Translations under genes and position numbers: made by a program
The notes under the pieces: generated by a model
The model's database searches: none
Told to the model about the DNA's origin: nothing
Seen by the model: the letters and a program-made list of their open reading frames with translations, nothing else
NCBI RefSeq assembly: GCF_017884005.1
Contig: NZ_QFAY01000004.1
Span: 70,761-134,760 of the forward strand
DNA: 64,000 nucleotides
From: Streptococcus panodentis
GTDB lineage: Bacteria > Bacillota > Bacilli > Lactobacillales > Streptococcaceae
Direction: 5' to 3'
Shown: positions 35,127-43,470 of the stretch, one piece after another
Numbering within the stretch: position 1 is the first letter of the stretch
How the letters are laid out: every line of letters starts with the position of its first letter

Positions 35127-35394
35127 CTCTTTGAAAATCGAAGATGTCACTCTTTACGGAAGTTTCATTCACCGGCTCAAAGGCTTCGCTGGAGCTTTTG
35201 GTCTGTGTTCAATCTCTTTGATGAAGACAAGCTGATACAAACTGCTTTTGCTTTATCCGTCAGCTTCAACAGTCTCCCGGACTGATGTTCAGGACTCTCG
35301 CAGGTCAATGAGACGATTTATCGCCCGTTGACATTGACCTGGTTCTTATCCCTTTTCAACAGTTGATTTTCTTTGAGTATTAGGATGATACATT
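35127..35394. other. Intergenic region before paralog 2
   Basis: No gene seen. It follows MITE copy 2 and contains a further degenerate CTGGAGC-containing repeat piece near 35180. The promoter of the next gene is not obvious. Confidence 0.4.
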
Positions 35395-36285
35395 ATGAAT
35401 GAAGTTAAAGTATTCAGGATTCTCAAGCGGGCTTGGGTTTCTATGACTGATTACTATTTTGTCTGGCTGGGCGGTTTGCTGCTGATCGGCATTCCGCTGG
35501 TGCTGCTGGGAGCTGTTCTCTTTTTCCATATTTCCAATTGGAGTTATCAGTCAATTCTCATTTTGACCTGCCTGGCCTTTCTCATCGCCTTTGGTTTGGC
35601 CTATATCAATAAATTCTCCCTGACCATGGTCCGCAGCCCGTATCTGGTCAAACTCTACTTGGGGCCCGGCATCTGGTACAGCATATCGGACGGTTTTTTT
35701 ACCCGTCTGCTCTATTCTTTTATCGTCAGTGCTGTGCAGGTTCTGCTCCTGTACATGGGCTGGACGACCATTGGAGTCAGCCTCGGAGTTGCCAGTCTTT
35801 TCACTTTTTATCGGCTGGCCATCAGCCCTGAATCCGTTGTGATTTTTCAGTTTCTCTTTCCTTTTCTCTTCATGGTCTTTTATCTGCTCTTTACCTTCTT
35901 GGTTGATTCGCATTTCTTTTTGCTGCCCTATATCATTCAGGATACCAGCTCAGCTGACAATCTATCCAGACCCCTGTCTTTCATGGGCTGTCTGAAAAAG
36001 TCGGTCACACTCATGGATGGTTACAGAGGCCGCTATGTGCTGCTCAGCTTTTCCCTGATGCTTGCAGCCATGCTGGGCTGCTACCTCTATCATTTCCTGC
36101 TCATGGCAGCGGTTCCCTTCCTCACTGCAAGCTTTGGCGGCTATCAGTCCCTCATTTACGGTATATTGCTGCTTCCTGCCCTGATCTTGGCCAGCGGCTT
36201 TTATACCTTTTCCCTGTCGGCACGGACCATTTTTGCAAACAGCTTGATGGAGAAGGACTGGGATGTTGCTGATTTCGGAGAGTAA
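35395..36285 (+). CDS. Polytopic membrane protein (DUF975-like), paralog 2
   Basis: A 296-residue paralog of the gene at 33755. Shared motifs are FRILKRAWVSMTDYYFVWLGG, AYINKFSLTMVRSPY, VDSHFFLLPYIIQDTSSADN and GCLKKSVTLMDGYRGRYVLLSF, and both end in a similar DWDVADFGE / DEEIVDFGD acidic tail. The two copies are separated by a MITE. TTAGGATGATACATT precedes the ATG. Role unknown; the tandem layout next to the pil locus may be chance. Confidence 0.75.
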   Translation: MNEVKVFRILKRAWVSMTDYYFVWLGGLLLIGIPLVLLGAVLFFHISNWSYQSILILTCLAFLIAFGLAYINKFSLTMVRSPYLVKLYLGPGIWYSISDGFFTRLLYSFIVSAVQVLLLYMGWTTIGVSLGVASLFTFYRLAISPESVVIFQFLFPFLFMVFYLLFTFLVDSHFFLLPYIIQDTSSADNLSRPLSFMGCLKKSVTLMDGYRGRYVLLSFSLMLAAMLGCYLYHFLLMAAVPFLTASFGGYQSLIYGILLLPALILASGFYTFSLSARTIFANSLMEKDWDVADFGE

Positions 36286-36395
36286 ATCTCTTTGAACACC
36301 CAAAGCAACCCAGCCCGCGAGGCTCCAACAGACTAGCCTGAGCTGAGAAACCCGAAAAAGAAACAGTTAGGCTGGAGATCGAGCAAATGCAGTAT

Positions 36396-36597
36396 GCATC
36401 GTCATTTAGTTTCTCTTTTATTACTTTGTCAGCTGGCCTTGTCGTACTTTTGAGATTGCCTCACGGAAGCTTTATCTGCCACCTCAAAACCTCCACGGGA
36501 GGTTTTGAGCAACTCGCTGCCCTATCGTCCTGTATGTTAAGCGATAGGCTGAAACTGTCCCACCGCCTCACTGCTAAAAGCAAACGAAAAGACTATA
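36396..36597 (+). repeat. MITE-like repeat, copy 3
   Basis: GTCATTTAGTTTCTCTTTTA at the left and GCTAAAAGCAAACGAAAAGA then CTATA at the right, with CCTCAAAACCTCCACGGGAG inside. It is a shorter variant (about 200 bases) directly upstream of sepM, and may supply its promoter end. Confidence 0.65.
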
Positions 36598-36616
36598 ATA
36601 GGAGAGAATAAAAGTT

Positions 36617-37654
36617 ATGAAATCGATGGGAAGAATTTTACTAGCTGTTTTGCTGCTAGCCGGTATCGGCTTTATCCCGCTGCCCGGTTATGAATTGGAA
36701 CGTTTAAGTCCGGCTATGAATGCCAAAGACTTTGTCCAGATTCAAGGAGGCAGCAGTCAGAAAAGCGGTGAAATTTATCTGCTGGCGGTCGGTGTTTCTG
36801 AAGCCCGAGTTTTTAGCCTTCTTTTAGCCCTGCTGCCTGACTACAGTCTGGAGCCGAGTTTTATCAATGCACCGGCAAATTACTTTGACAAGGACAAAGA
36901 GCGGGAAGAGCTGGAGAACAGCACCATGGCCTCCTCCCAGCTCAATGCCCTGCAGGTTGCTTATCGGGCGGCCAATCGGCCGGTGGAAGTCGTTCATAAG
37001 AACATCTATGTTAACGGTGTCAGCCGAGACACGGCTTTGGCTAAGGAGCTGCAGCAGGGCGACTTGATTCTCAAGGTTGACAATCAAAGCTACAGCAGCC
37101 CCTATGATATTGTAGACCAGATGGAGCAGCGCAAAGTCGGCGATGTCGTCAGCATTGAGTACAGCCGCAGAGGTGTGATCGGTCTGGCCAGCGCTCCCTT
37201 GATTGTTGATGAAGTAACTGGCAAGCCCGGTTTGGGGGTTGAGTTTGGCTCTGTAGCCAGCGTTTTGATGAATCCCTTGGCTTCCTTTAAGAGCAATGGC
37301 GTCGGTGGTTCTTCAGGCGGACTGATGTTCAGTCTGGAGCTTTACAATCAGCTGGTGGCAGAGGATATCACCAAAGGCAAGGTGATCGCCGGAACTGGGA
37401 CTATCGACCATAAGGGTGACGTCGGCCGAATCGGCGGAGTGGAAATGAAAGTCCGGGCCGCTGATCAGGCAGGAGCTCAGATTTTCTTCGTTCCTGACGA
37501 CAGCATTGATCCAGAGATTGCCCAGTACAATCCGAAACTGCGCTCCAACTACCATGAAGCCCTGCGCGCCGCTATCCGCATCAAGAGCAAGATGCAGATT
37601 GTTCCCGTCAAAACCTTTGATGAGGCTCTGAACTATCTGCGGGAGATGGAGTAA
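36617..37654 (+). CDS. sepM: PDZ-domain S16 protease, SepM-like
   Basis: A 345-residue membrane-anchored serine protease. One N-terminal helix (ILLAVLLLAGIGFIPLPGYEL) precedes a PDZ domain (ELQQGDLILKVDNQSYSSPYDIVDQMEQRKVGD) and a C-terminal Lon-type S16 domain. The catalytic serine is in GVGGSSGGLMFSLELY and the lysine in GDVGRIGGVEMKVRAA. The closest known member is SepM of Streptococcus mutans, which trims the competence peptide outside the cell. That substrate is not shown here. An AGGAGA site precedes it by 13 bases. Confidence 0.88.
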   Translation: MKSMGRILLAVLLLAGIGFIPLPGYELERLSPAMNAKDFVQIQGGSSQKSGEIYLLAVGVSEARVFSLLLALLPDYSLEPSFINAPANYFDKDKEREELENSTMASSQLNALQVAYRAANRPVEVVHKNIYVNGVSRDTALAKELQQGDLILKVDNQSYSSPYDIVDQMEQRKVGDVVSIEYSRRGVIGLASAPLIVDEVTGKPGLGVEFGSVASVLMNPLASFKSNGVGGSSGGLMFSLELYNQLVAEDITKGKVIAGTGTIDHKGDVGRIGGVEMKVRAADQAGAQIFFVPDDSIDPEIAQYNPKLRSNYHEALRAAIRIKSKMQIVPVKTFDEALNYLREME

Positions 37655-37751
37655 TATCGTCATTGAGACAATATGAAAAGCCCCTCGGTTGAGAATCCGT
37701 GGATTTACCCGTATACTAGGATAAAAAAGACAGAACATGACAATACTAGAG

Positions 37752-37793
37752 CACAAGGAGGCCGAGACACTGCAATGTCTCGGCCTCCTTGTG
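37752..37793. terminator. Perfect 18-bp hairpin between convergent genes
   Basis: 37752-37769 (CACAAGGAGGCCGAGACA) pairs perfectly with 37776-37793 around a six-base loop. It lies between sepM and the Rpn-family gene and can terminate both. Confidence 0.8.
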
Positions 37794-37858
37794 TTCTTTC
37801 TCATCATCAGCCCGTCTGGATTGGCAGACTGTCATCCAATCACATTCTGTTCAGCAAT

Positions 37859-38797
37859 CTACCCGATTTCAGCTTGGGACATGTCTGCCCTCTCGGCAAT
37901 TTCTTTCACTTTTTCTTCGGGAATATCGGTCAGCTGGGCAATAGTTTGCGGACTGGCCCCATTTTTCAGCATGGCTAGGACGAGCTGTTGGACACCTAGT
38001 TTCAGTCCTTTCTCACGCTCCTCCTGAATGGCCAGCTCATGCTCGTAATAAATCTGGGCCATAGTGGCCTCATAGTGGTCCTGCTGCCTGCGTTTCTCAT
38101 CAAACATCTGTCTCTCCTCCTTGGTCCAGCGCGTTTGGTCCAAAAGTTCCTCGGCCTCTTTGATGACAGGGTCCGTCGGGATGTCAAAAGGCTGATTGCG
38201 GAAGAATTCGAACCATTTCTGCAGATTGTAATCCGCTACCTTATCTCTATTATACTTGCTTAGTTCCAAGAATGCAAATGCCATCGGCGGACGGCTCCGG
38301 CTGTCTTTGAAGTCGGAAAGCAGGGGCTCTCCGGTCTCATCATCCCTGAGTGAAATGGTGCGGAAAGCGCGCCCGTCTGCAAAATAATCCTGCTCCAGAA
38401 TGGCAATGCAGTAGACGGGGTTCATCTCCGAATACAGTGTATGCGTCGCTTTATCCTGCTTGTTTCGCTTCAGATTGCTGGCAATCTGATTGGCGATATA
38501 GGCCATGAGGCGATTGATAAAGGCGCGCTGTTTGGTCACTTGAACTTCGATAATAATCTGTGTCCCATCGTCCAGCTGGGCTCGGACATCTACAGCAGTG
38601 TAAAAGCCCAGATGATCGTACTCTTCCAGCTGAATCTGCGTTCCCTCCAGGATCTCGACAGACTTTACCGGCAGCTTGAGTACGCTTCTGACAAAGTCTG
38701 CGGTCAGCCGTTCCTGATGAAAAATCTTTTTAGCAACCATGTCCATGGTCGGGGACAGGTTGGGGTGGCGCACTGCCTTTTTCTCTTGCGGATTCAT
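37859..38797 (-). CDS. Rpn family PD-(D/E)XK nuclease/putative transposase
   Basis: A 312-residue protein of the Rpn/PDDEXK_2 family. The N-terminal half starts RHPNLSPTMDMVAKKIF and carries the nuclease core: an aspartate in YTAVDVRAQLDDG and IIIEVQVTKQ (ExQ-type catalytic strand), followed by RLMAYIANQIAS. The C-terminal half is charged and helical, ending in a small helical segment NGASPQTIAQLTDIPEEKVKEI. Family members promote DNA breakage or RecA-independent recombination in E. coli and often spread by transfer. Intact and single. A GGAGAGGAG site lies in front of the ATG. Confidence 0.85.
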   Translation of the reverse strand: MNPQEKKAVRHPNLSPTMDMVAKKIFHQERLTADFVRSVLKLPVKSVEILEGTQIQLEEYDHLGFYTAVDVRAQLDDGTQIIIEVQVTKQRAFINRLMAYIANQIASNLKRNKQDKATHTLYSEMNPVYCIAILEQDYFADGRAFRTISLRDDETGEPLLSDFKDSRSRPPMAFAFLELSKYNRDKVADYNLQKWFEFFRNQPFDIPTDPVIKEAEELLDQTRWTKEERQMFDEKRRQQDHYEATMAQIYYEHELAIQEEREKGLKLGVQQLVLAMLKNGASPQTIAQLTDIPEEKVKEIAERADMSQAEIG

Positions 38798-39387
38798 TTT
38801 TTCTCCTCTCCGTTTTGTGCTCTTACTTACATTATTCGCAAAAGGCAGAAGAAAAATGCGAGCTGCTGCTATTTTTCGAAGCTTATTAAAGGAAGTGTGG
38901 CAATGCAGAACACCCTTTTTGAAGGAAGCCGCCAGCGGCGCTGCTGTTCATTTCCTGACAGTCAATGCTGCTTCATTTTTCCTGTCATAAAATGAAGCAT
39001 TTTTTAATGTGAGCGTAATAGTCTGTATTCAGAATGGAACAAGAGAAATGCTATAATGTTCAGCAAGTTAGACTCAATCTATGAGATTCACAGAGAAAAA
39101 TCTAGGGGTCTCTCTCTGACTTTTGAGAGCACTGTCTGGAGTAGAAACAGCCGTCAGGAAGTCTCAGCTGTACTGGAGAGTGGATCCTATGCAGTACCTT
39201 ATCAAAGAGACGCCCCTTTGCGGGTGAGGGCGCCGCCATCATGGGAGTCTGTCCCGCCGCCCTTCCCCACCCGCCTCCTCCAACAGCCTGCCGAAGCAAG
39301 GCGATGAGGAGCTGTGAGTTTAAAACAGAATGAGTACTAGGCACAAAGCTGCTATCTTGAATGCTGCTGAATGAGAGGAAACCAGCG
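38798..39387. other. Intergenic region with orphan terminator and repeat B
   Basis: At 38969-39005 TGCTTCATTTT pairs with AAAATGAAGCA and is followed by a T run on the plus strand; the only candidate in front is a 29-codon frame at 38902 with AAAGGAAG before it, which runs through the hairpin. 39190-39262 holds repeat family B. No other gene seen. Confidence 0.5.
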
Positions 39388-40362
39388 ATGAAAACTGAAA
39401 ATACGACCCTGCATGCTGTCAAGGCCTTGGCATGTTTTAGTATTGTGACCCTGCATTTTCTGCTGCCCGGGGAATTTGGGGACTTTTATCAGATTGTAGC
39501 CCGTTTTGCCGTTCCCTTCTTTATGATGCTGTCGGGCTATTTCTCCTTTCATATCTCAAGGGAGAAAGTAAAGAGCCGGCTTAAGCAGATGCTGCTTCTG
39601 ACCGCAGGCAGTTTTCTCTTTTATGGTGCGGTTCATGTGATCAATCTGACGGCGAGGGAAGGTTTGGCAGAGAAACTGGCAGAGCTGAAAGCAACTGATT
39701 TTATAGACTTTTTCCTCTTTAACAGTCCCAAAGAATTAATCGGATCAGCCGGGACACCGACTTGGTATCTGCTGGCTATTTCCTACATTTATCTGCTCTA
39801 TCTCCTCTTTTATAAGCATTTTCACCACCTGTCTACCTTTGGGGTATCCTTGCTCTTGCTGGCGGCAGCTTTCTGCATAGAATTCAGCACGGACAATGAA
39901 TTTTACTACCGCAACTTTCTCTTTCTTGGCTTCCCCTTCTTTATCGCAGGAATGCAGTTCGCTCGGTATCGGGAGCGCATCTTGTCTTATCAGCTGTCTG
40001 CAGTGCAGAAATGGGGCCTGGGCCTGGGCATCGCCGGCATGATCTTGCTGGAGTACCGCTTTATCGGGACGGAGTATGACCTCTATCCCAGCACACTTTT
40101 TCTGTCCAGTGCCATTTTCCTCTATGCCATCAGAAATTCCCGCAATATCAATATCCCTATCCTGAATAATATCGCCAAAAAATACGCCACCATGATTTAT
40201 ATCATCCATCCTTTTATTATCTTCCTTTTTAGGCTGCTGATGCCTCGCAATACCGTCTACAGCTTTGGCGTCTTTATCATTTTCCTGCTGTCCTATCTGA
40301 TGAGTATCGGCTGCCAGAAAATCGTCAAGCCGATGGTCTACAATGCCGTTGCTGCCCGTTAG
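39388..40362 (+). CDS. Acyltransferase 3 family membrane protein
   Basis: A 324-residue polytopic protein with about ten hydrophobic helices. The start is ATG at 39388 behind GAGAGGAAACCAGCG. The family signature is TTLHAVKALACFSIVTLHFLL with the catalytic-type histidine, followed by ARFAVPFFMMLSGYFSFH. Later PTWYLLAISYIYLLYLLF and TMIYIIHPFIIFL are also typical. These enzymes O-acetylate or acylate cell-surface glycans. It lacks the extracellular SGNH domain of OatA. Substrate unknown. Confidence 0.85.
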   Translation: MKTENTTLHAVKALACFSIVTLHFLLPGEFGDFYQIVARFAVPFFMMLSGYFSFHISREKVKSRLKQMLLLTAGSFLFYGAVHVINLTAREGLAEKLAELKATDFIDFFLFNSPKELIGSAGTPTWYLLAISYIYLLYLLFYKHFHHLSTFGVSLLLLAAAFCIEFSTDNEFYYRNFLFLGFPFFIAGMQFARYRERILSYQLSAVQKWGLGLGIAGMILLEYRFIGTEYDLYPSTLFLSSAIFLYAIRNSRNINIPILNNIAKKYATMIYIIHPFIIFLFRLLMPRNTVYSFGVFIIFLLSYLMSIGCQKIVKPMVYNAVAAR

Positions 40363-40794
40363 TACTATCGACTCTCTTTCTGATGACACTCAGTCAGCCG
40401 TCCCGTGTGCAGGGGAAATGCCGGTTGACTAAAGTCAACAACAGAACTTCCTAACCACTGCGTCTGGAACATCAAACAATCGAATGGACTATACGAAGCT
40501 GGGTACTTTTGTCCCGGCCTCGAAGAAGCGGTCAAAGGAAATGCAGTTTCTGATTGTATCAAGCCTGAATGAGCAGCTCAGCTGTTTTCAGGCTTTTTCT
40601 TTTTGCCCTGGGCCAGGCAAGGGAATGGCTGGCAGCCTCTTTATGGGTGGAGAAGTTGATTTCCGTTGGATGTGGGGCTGTTTTGGTAATTTTTTTAAAA
40701 GACTGCCTGCAATCTCTTGCATTTCTCCGAGAAAGGTGATATATTTATAACATAAAGAAGTGAATTATTTCTAACATAGCGAAAGGAGTCAATC
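40363..40794. other. Intergenic region with terminator
   Basis: AAGCCTGAA at 40561 pairs with TTCAGGCTT at 40587-40595 and is followed by TTTTTCTTTTT, a terminator that may serve the acyltransferase. Further on is degenerate repeat DNA. A TATATT-type box lies near 40738 before the next gene. No gene seen. Confidence 0.55.
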
Positions 40795-41397
40795 ATGAAA
40801 AAGAAACAAAAAACGGGCGGTCTGCTTGCAATGATTGCCACTGCTCTATTTATTGATTTTACTGTATTCTTTGGTTCCGGCAACCTCAGCTGGGCAGCCA
40901 AGTGGGCGATTGTCGGTCTGGCTGGGCTGGGCCAGCTGGCAGCTGTCTGGGGCTGGCTGCACATGAAACCGTGGCCAGAAAAGATTAAAGAAGTTAAGGA
41001 AAAGCAGGTCTATAACCTGACCGCTAAATTTTATAGTCTGCTGACTCTTGCGGCAACCTCTATCTATACTGTCGGAGTCTGGCTGTGGACGCCGAGCACC
41101 CAGCCCTCCCTGATAAAGGATATTGCCTTGGGGGCTCTCCTCGCTATCCAGCTGCTCTTTTTCCTCTTTTTCGCTTTGAAAAAGGTCAAAGAAAAGGCAG
41201 ATGAACGCTTTTACATCAATCTGGGCAAAGCGGCAACGCTGATGTTTGTTCTTTGCGTGCTGACCTTGCTGCTGTTTGCAGCTATCAGCGCAGTTCGGGG
41301 ATCCATCGCAGTCAATGCCGGTCTCTTCTTCATCGCCATTGGCGTCCTGGTCCTGCTCTTTGGATTTGCCTTCTTTGTCTTTGAGAAGGAGAGCTGA
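40795..41397 (+). CDS. Small polytopic membrane protein, XRE-linked
   Basis: A 200-residue protein with six hydrophobic segments in three pairs (LLAMIATALFIDFTVFF, WAIVGLAGLGQLAAVWGWL, FYSLLTLAATSIYTVGVWLW, ALLAIQLLFFLFFALK, LMFVLCVLTLLLFAAISAV, LFFIAIGVLVLLFGFAFFVF). No catalytic motif is visible. A GAAAGGAG site precedes the ATG. It forms a two-gene operon with a small XRE regulator, 2 bases apart. Such pairs (DUF3796/DUF2178-like) are common in firmicutes; the function is unknown. Confidence 0.75.
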   Translation: MKKKQKTGGLLAMIATALFIDFTVFFGSGNLSWAAKWAIVGLAGLGQLAAVWGWLHMKPWPEKIKEVKEKQVYNLTAKFYSLLTLAATSIYTVGVWLWTPSTQPSLIKDIALGALLAIQLLFFLFFALKKVKEKADERFYINLGKAATLMFVLCVLTLLLFAAISAVRGSIAVNAGLFFIAIGVLVLLFGFAFFVFEKES

Positions 41398-41399
41398 AC

Positions 41400-41624
41400 A
41401 TGGCCAAAGAAAGCAAGATTATCACCAATCTCAAATCCGTCCGCGAGTCTAAGGGCATGACCCAGCAGGAGCTGGCCGACCGCATCGGCATGCGCCGTGA
41501 GACCATTCTGCATCTGGAAAACAATCGCTACAATCCCTCGCTGGAAATGGCTCTTAAAATCGCTCAGGTATTTGGGCTCACAGTCGAAGAGCTTTTTGAG
41601 CTGAGGCGGAAAGAAGGGCTATAA
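41400..41624 (+). CDS. XRE family transcriptional regulator
   Basis: A 74-residue Cro/C1-type helix-turn-helix protein with almost nothing else. The DNA-binding motif is MTQQELADRIGMRRETILHLENNRYNPSLEMALKIA. The family pattern of a short YozG/YgzD-like regulator with a membrane protein partner is seen with the gene before it. It probably represses its own operon. A terminator follows at 41688. Confidence 0.88.
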   Translation: MAKESKIITNLKSVRESKGMTQQELADRIGMRRETILHLENNRYNPSLEMALKIAQVFGLTVEELFELRRKEGL

Positions 41625-41687
41625 TCAGAGGAATCCGTTCGCTTTTCTGCCCCCTGCCCATGCGATGATGCCGCTGAAGAGCAAAGA

Positions 41688-41724
41688 AAAAGCCTTTGAA
41701 ATCAGGTGATTTCAAGGGCTTTTG
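41688..41724. terminator. Bidirectional terminator, probably the original rpmG terminator
   Basis: AAAAGCCTTTGAAATCA pairs with TGATTTCAAGGGCTTTT through one G-U. It lies just outside the left ICE boundary. In the empty chromosome it would sit about 20 bases behind rpmG on the minus strand. Confidence 0.75.
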
Positions 41725-41734
41725 TCATATTAAT

Positions 41735-41750
41735 TATTTTACTTCCGTAA
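41735..41750 (+). other. attL core
   Basis: TATTTTACTTCCGTAA, direct repeat of the rpmG 3' end with one change. It lies between the terminator at 41688 and the integrase gene. Confidence 0.75.
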
Positions 41751-41830
41751 TAATAAAATATACTCATTTCAATCATGCCAGAAACATTGCTATAGTAACA
41801 TTACTCAGCTTTCAAATTTTTTCTTAATAG

Positions 41831-41856
41831 AAAATGTAGTCAAAAATGTAGTCATT
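41831..41856 (+). repeat. Terminal direct repeat, left copy
   Basis: A 26-base sequence with two tandem AAAATGTAGTC units, identical to 60540-60565 and in the same orientation. The position near both att cores suggests arm-type binding sites for the integrase. Confidence 0.7.
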
Positions 41857-43124
41857 CACTTTTTATGTAATTCATTCAACTTATCAAGATAAATATTGAC
41901 CGCTTCATGCTTCTTCTTAGGAGCTAATTCAGCATAAGTGTCCATGGTAGTTGAAATTGATTTATGTCCCATTCTAGCTTGCAATTCTTTCCAATTCAAG
42001 CCTGCATTCAACATCATAGAAGCATGAGTATGGCGAAATAAATGAAATCCATAGTCCGGCAAGCCAAGCGACATCAATCGCCTTTTAAGTGTTGACCGCT
42101 CATTTCTATCACACATATAATTACCATAAATTGTTGGAAAAATCAAGTTTGAGTGAGGGAGTCCATGCTTATCAAAGTATTGATTCATTTCATTATGGAA
42201 ACTCTGGAGTTCTACAAGAATGTCAGAAGGAACAGAAACTTTACGATTTCCAGCATCTGTTTTTGGAGTATTTTTACAAATCATCTTACCTTTAATTCCA
42301 AGTTTCTTATCTCCTGGTTTCCACATGAGCGTCTTACTAACTTTAATTTCATTAGTTTCAAAAATCAAATCATCAATTTCTAACGCTAACAATTCATTAA
42401 TACGGAGAGCGGAAGCTAAAAGAGTGTTACAAATAACAATAAAACGCCTATTAGCTCTAGTGCTTTGCAAAGTATCAAGAAAGTTAAGCCACTTTCTCAA
42501 ATCATCATCATGCAAAACCATCACCCTATTTTTATTTGCTTTAGGCTTAGGGGGGATTTTTATACCTGTAACTGGATTTTGTTGCAATCCAAAATTTACA
42601 ATACCAAAATCAAAAATATCCTCCAGCTTATGAGCGACTGCTCCAAAATCTTTAGCAGATCCCTTTTGTGCCTGCAAAGTACCCAAATCAATAGATTCTT
42701 GAGACAGCTTTGCCAACTGATTCACCCATAATTGCACATCAGCAGACTTAATCTGATCAGGCTTATAACTCCCAAATTTAGGAATAATATAAGTATACAG
42801 ATATCCTCTGACCCGATTAATTGTATTTTGAGACGTCACCCATGTAACATAGCTAGCAAACCAAAATTCACAAAGTTCTTCAAAAGTTGTAATAACTACA
42901 TTCTCTTTTAGAGTAGATCCATTGCTTTCAAAATTAAGCTTAGCCTGATTAATCTTTTTATCCAAGCTCCTCAAAGTCTTGGCTGTAATAGATGTAGTAA
43001 CTTTTTTTCCAGTTTTTACATCTATGCCAAGATAAACCCCTCGCACAGTGTAGCTAATAGAATTATCTTTCTTTATGATTTTGATTACTTTTCTATTGTT
43101 GTGATTCACAATTTTTCTTTTCAT
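41856..43124 (-). CDS. int: ICE tyrosine integrase
   Basis: A 422-residue site-specific recombinase. The N-terminal arm-binding part (residues ~1-70, SYTVRGVYLGIDVKTGKKVTTSI) and SAM-like core-binding part (FEELCEFWFASYVTWVTSQNTINR) precede the catalytic domain. The catalytic residues are visible in LLASALRINELLAL (Arg), HLFRHTHASMML (HxxR) and MGHKSISTTMDTYAEL (His and the Tyr nucleophile). It inserts and, with the excisionase, excises the ICE. The gene lies 105 bases inside attL and points out of the element. A GGAGGC-like site precedes the ATG. Confidence 0.95.
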   Translation of the reverse strand: MKRKIVNHNNRKVIKIIKKDNSISYTVRGVYLGIDVKTGKKVTTSITAKTLRSLDKKINQAKLNFESNGSTLKENVVITTFEELCEFWFASYVTWVTSQNTINRVRGYLYTYIIPKFGSYKPDQIKSADVQLWVNQLAKLSQESIDLGTLQAQKGSAKDFGAVAHKLEDIFDFGIVNFGLQQNPVTGIKIPPKPKANKNRVMVLHDDDLRKWLNFLDTLQSTRANRRFIVICNTLLASALRINELLALEIDDLIFETNEIKVSKTLMWKPGDKKLGIKGKMICKNTPKTDAGNRKVSVPSDILVELQSFHNEMNQYFDKHGLPHSNLIFPTIYGNYMCDRNERSTLKRRLMSLGLPDYGFHLFRHTHASMMLNAGLNWKELQARMGHKSISTTMDTYAELAPKKKHEAVNIYLDKLNELHKK

Positions 43125-43163
43125 GGAGCCTCCACAGTTGAATTTATTTTAACATATCTAAAA

Positions 43164-43418
43164 TTAAGGTGTCAGAAATTGAATCACCTCATCCAATTTA
43201 TAAAAAACCGTTCTGGTATTTTCAATCGGCGGTTCCAACCTTCTCAACCCCTTATTTTCCCAAGATTTTAAAGTGTTGGGTGAAATTTCCAACAAAGTCA
43301 ACAATTCCTTTTGGGTAAGGATTATATGATATCCTTCTTTCTTAGCTTGATTCTGAATAAGCTCTACCAGAAGTCCAAGCAAATTTTCGATATTTTGCAA
43401 TTTCAGTTCAGTATTCAT
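43164..43418 (-). CDS. xis: Excisionase-type helix-turn-helix protein
   Basis: An 84-residue protein. The N-terminal half is a short helix (LQNIENLLGLLVELIQNQA). The C-terminal half is a MerR/excisionase-like winged helix: LTQKELLTLLEISPNTLKSWENKGL and FYKLDEVIQFL. It lies 39 bases upstream of int on the same strand, as usual for a recombination directionality factor. AGGAGGAAAG is before the ATG. The symbol reflects role by position. Confidence 0.8.
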   Translation of the reverse strand: MNTELKLQNIENLLGLLVELIQNQAKKEGYHIILTQKELLTLLEISPNTLKSWENKGLRRLEPPIENTRTVFYKLDEVIQFLTP

Positions 43419-43431
43419 CTTTCCTCCTTAC

Positions 43432-43470
43432 AAAAAATAAAAGCAAGCCACTTTTCTAGACTTGCTTTCA
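43432..43470 (-). terminator. Terminator at the end of the conjugation operon
   Basis: On the minus strand AAAGCAAG pairs with CTTGCTTT, followed by TATTTTTT. It separates the transfer genes from xis-int. Confidence 0.7.

Noticed and set aside
38902..38991. 29-codon frame MQNTLFEGSRQRR with AAAGGAAG in front
   Set aside because: It runs through the terminator hairpin at 38969-39005 and has no recognisable feature; kept only as a note.
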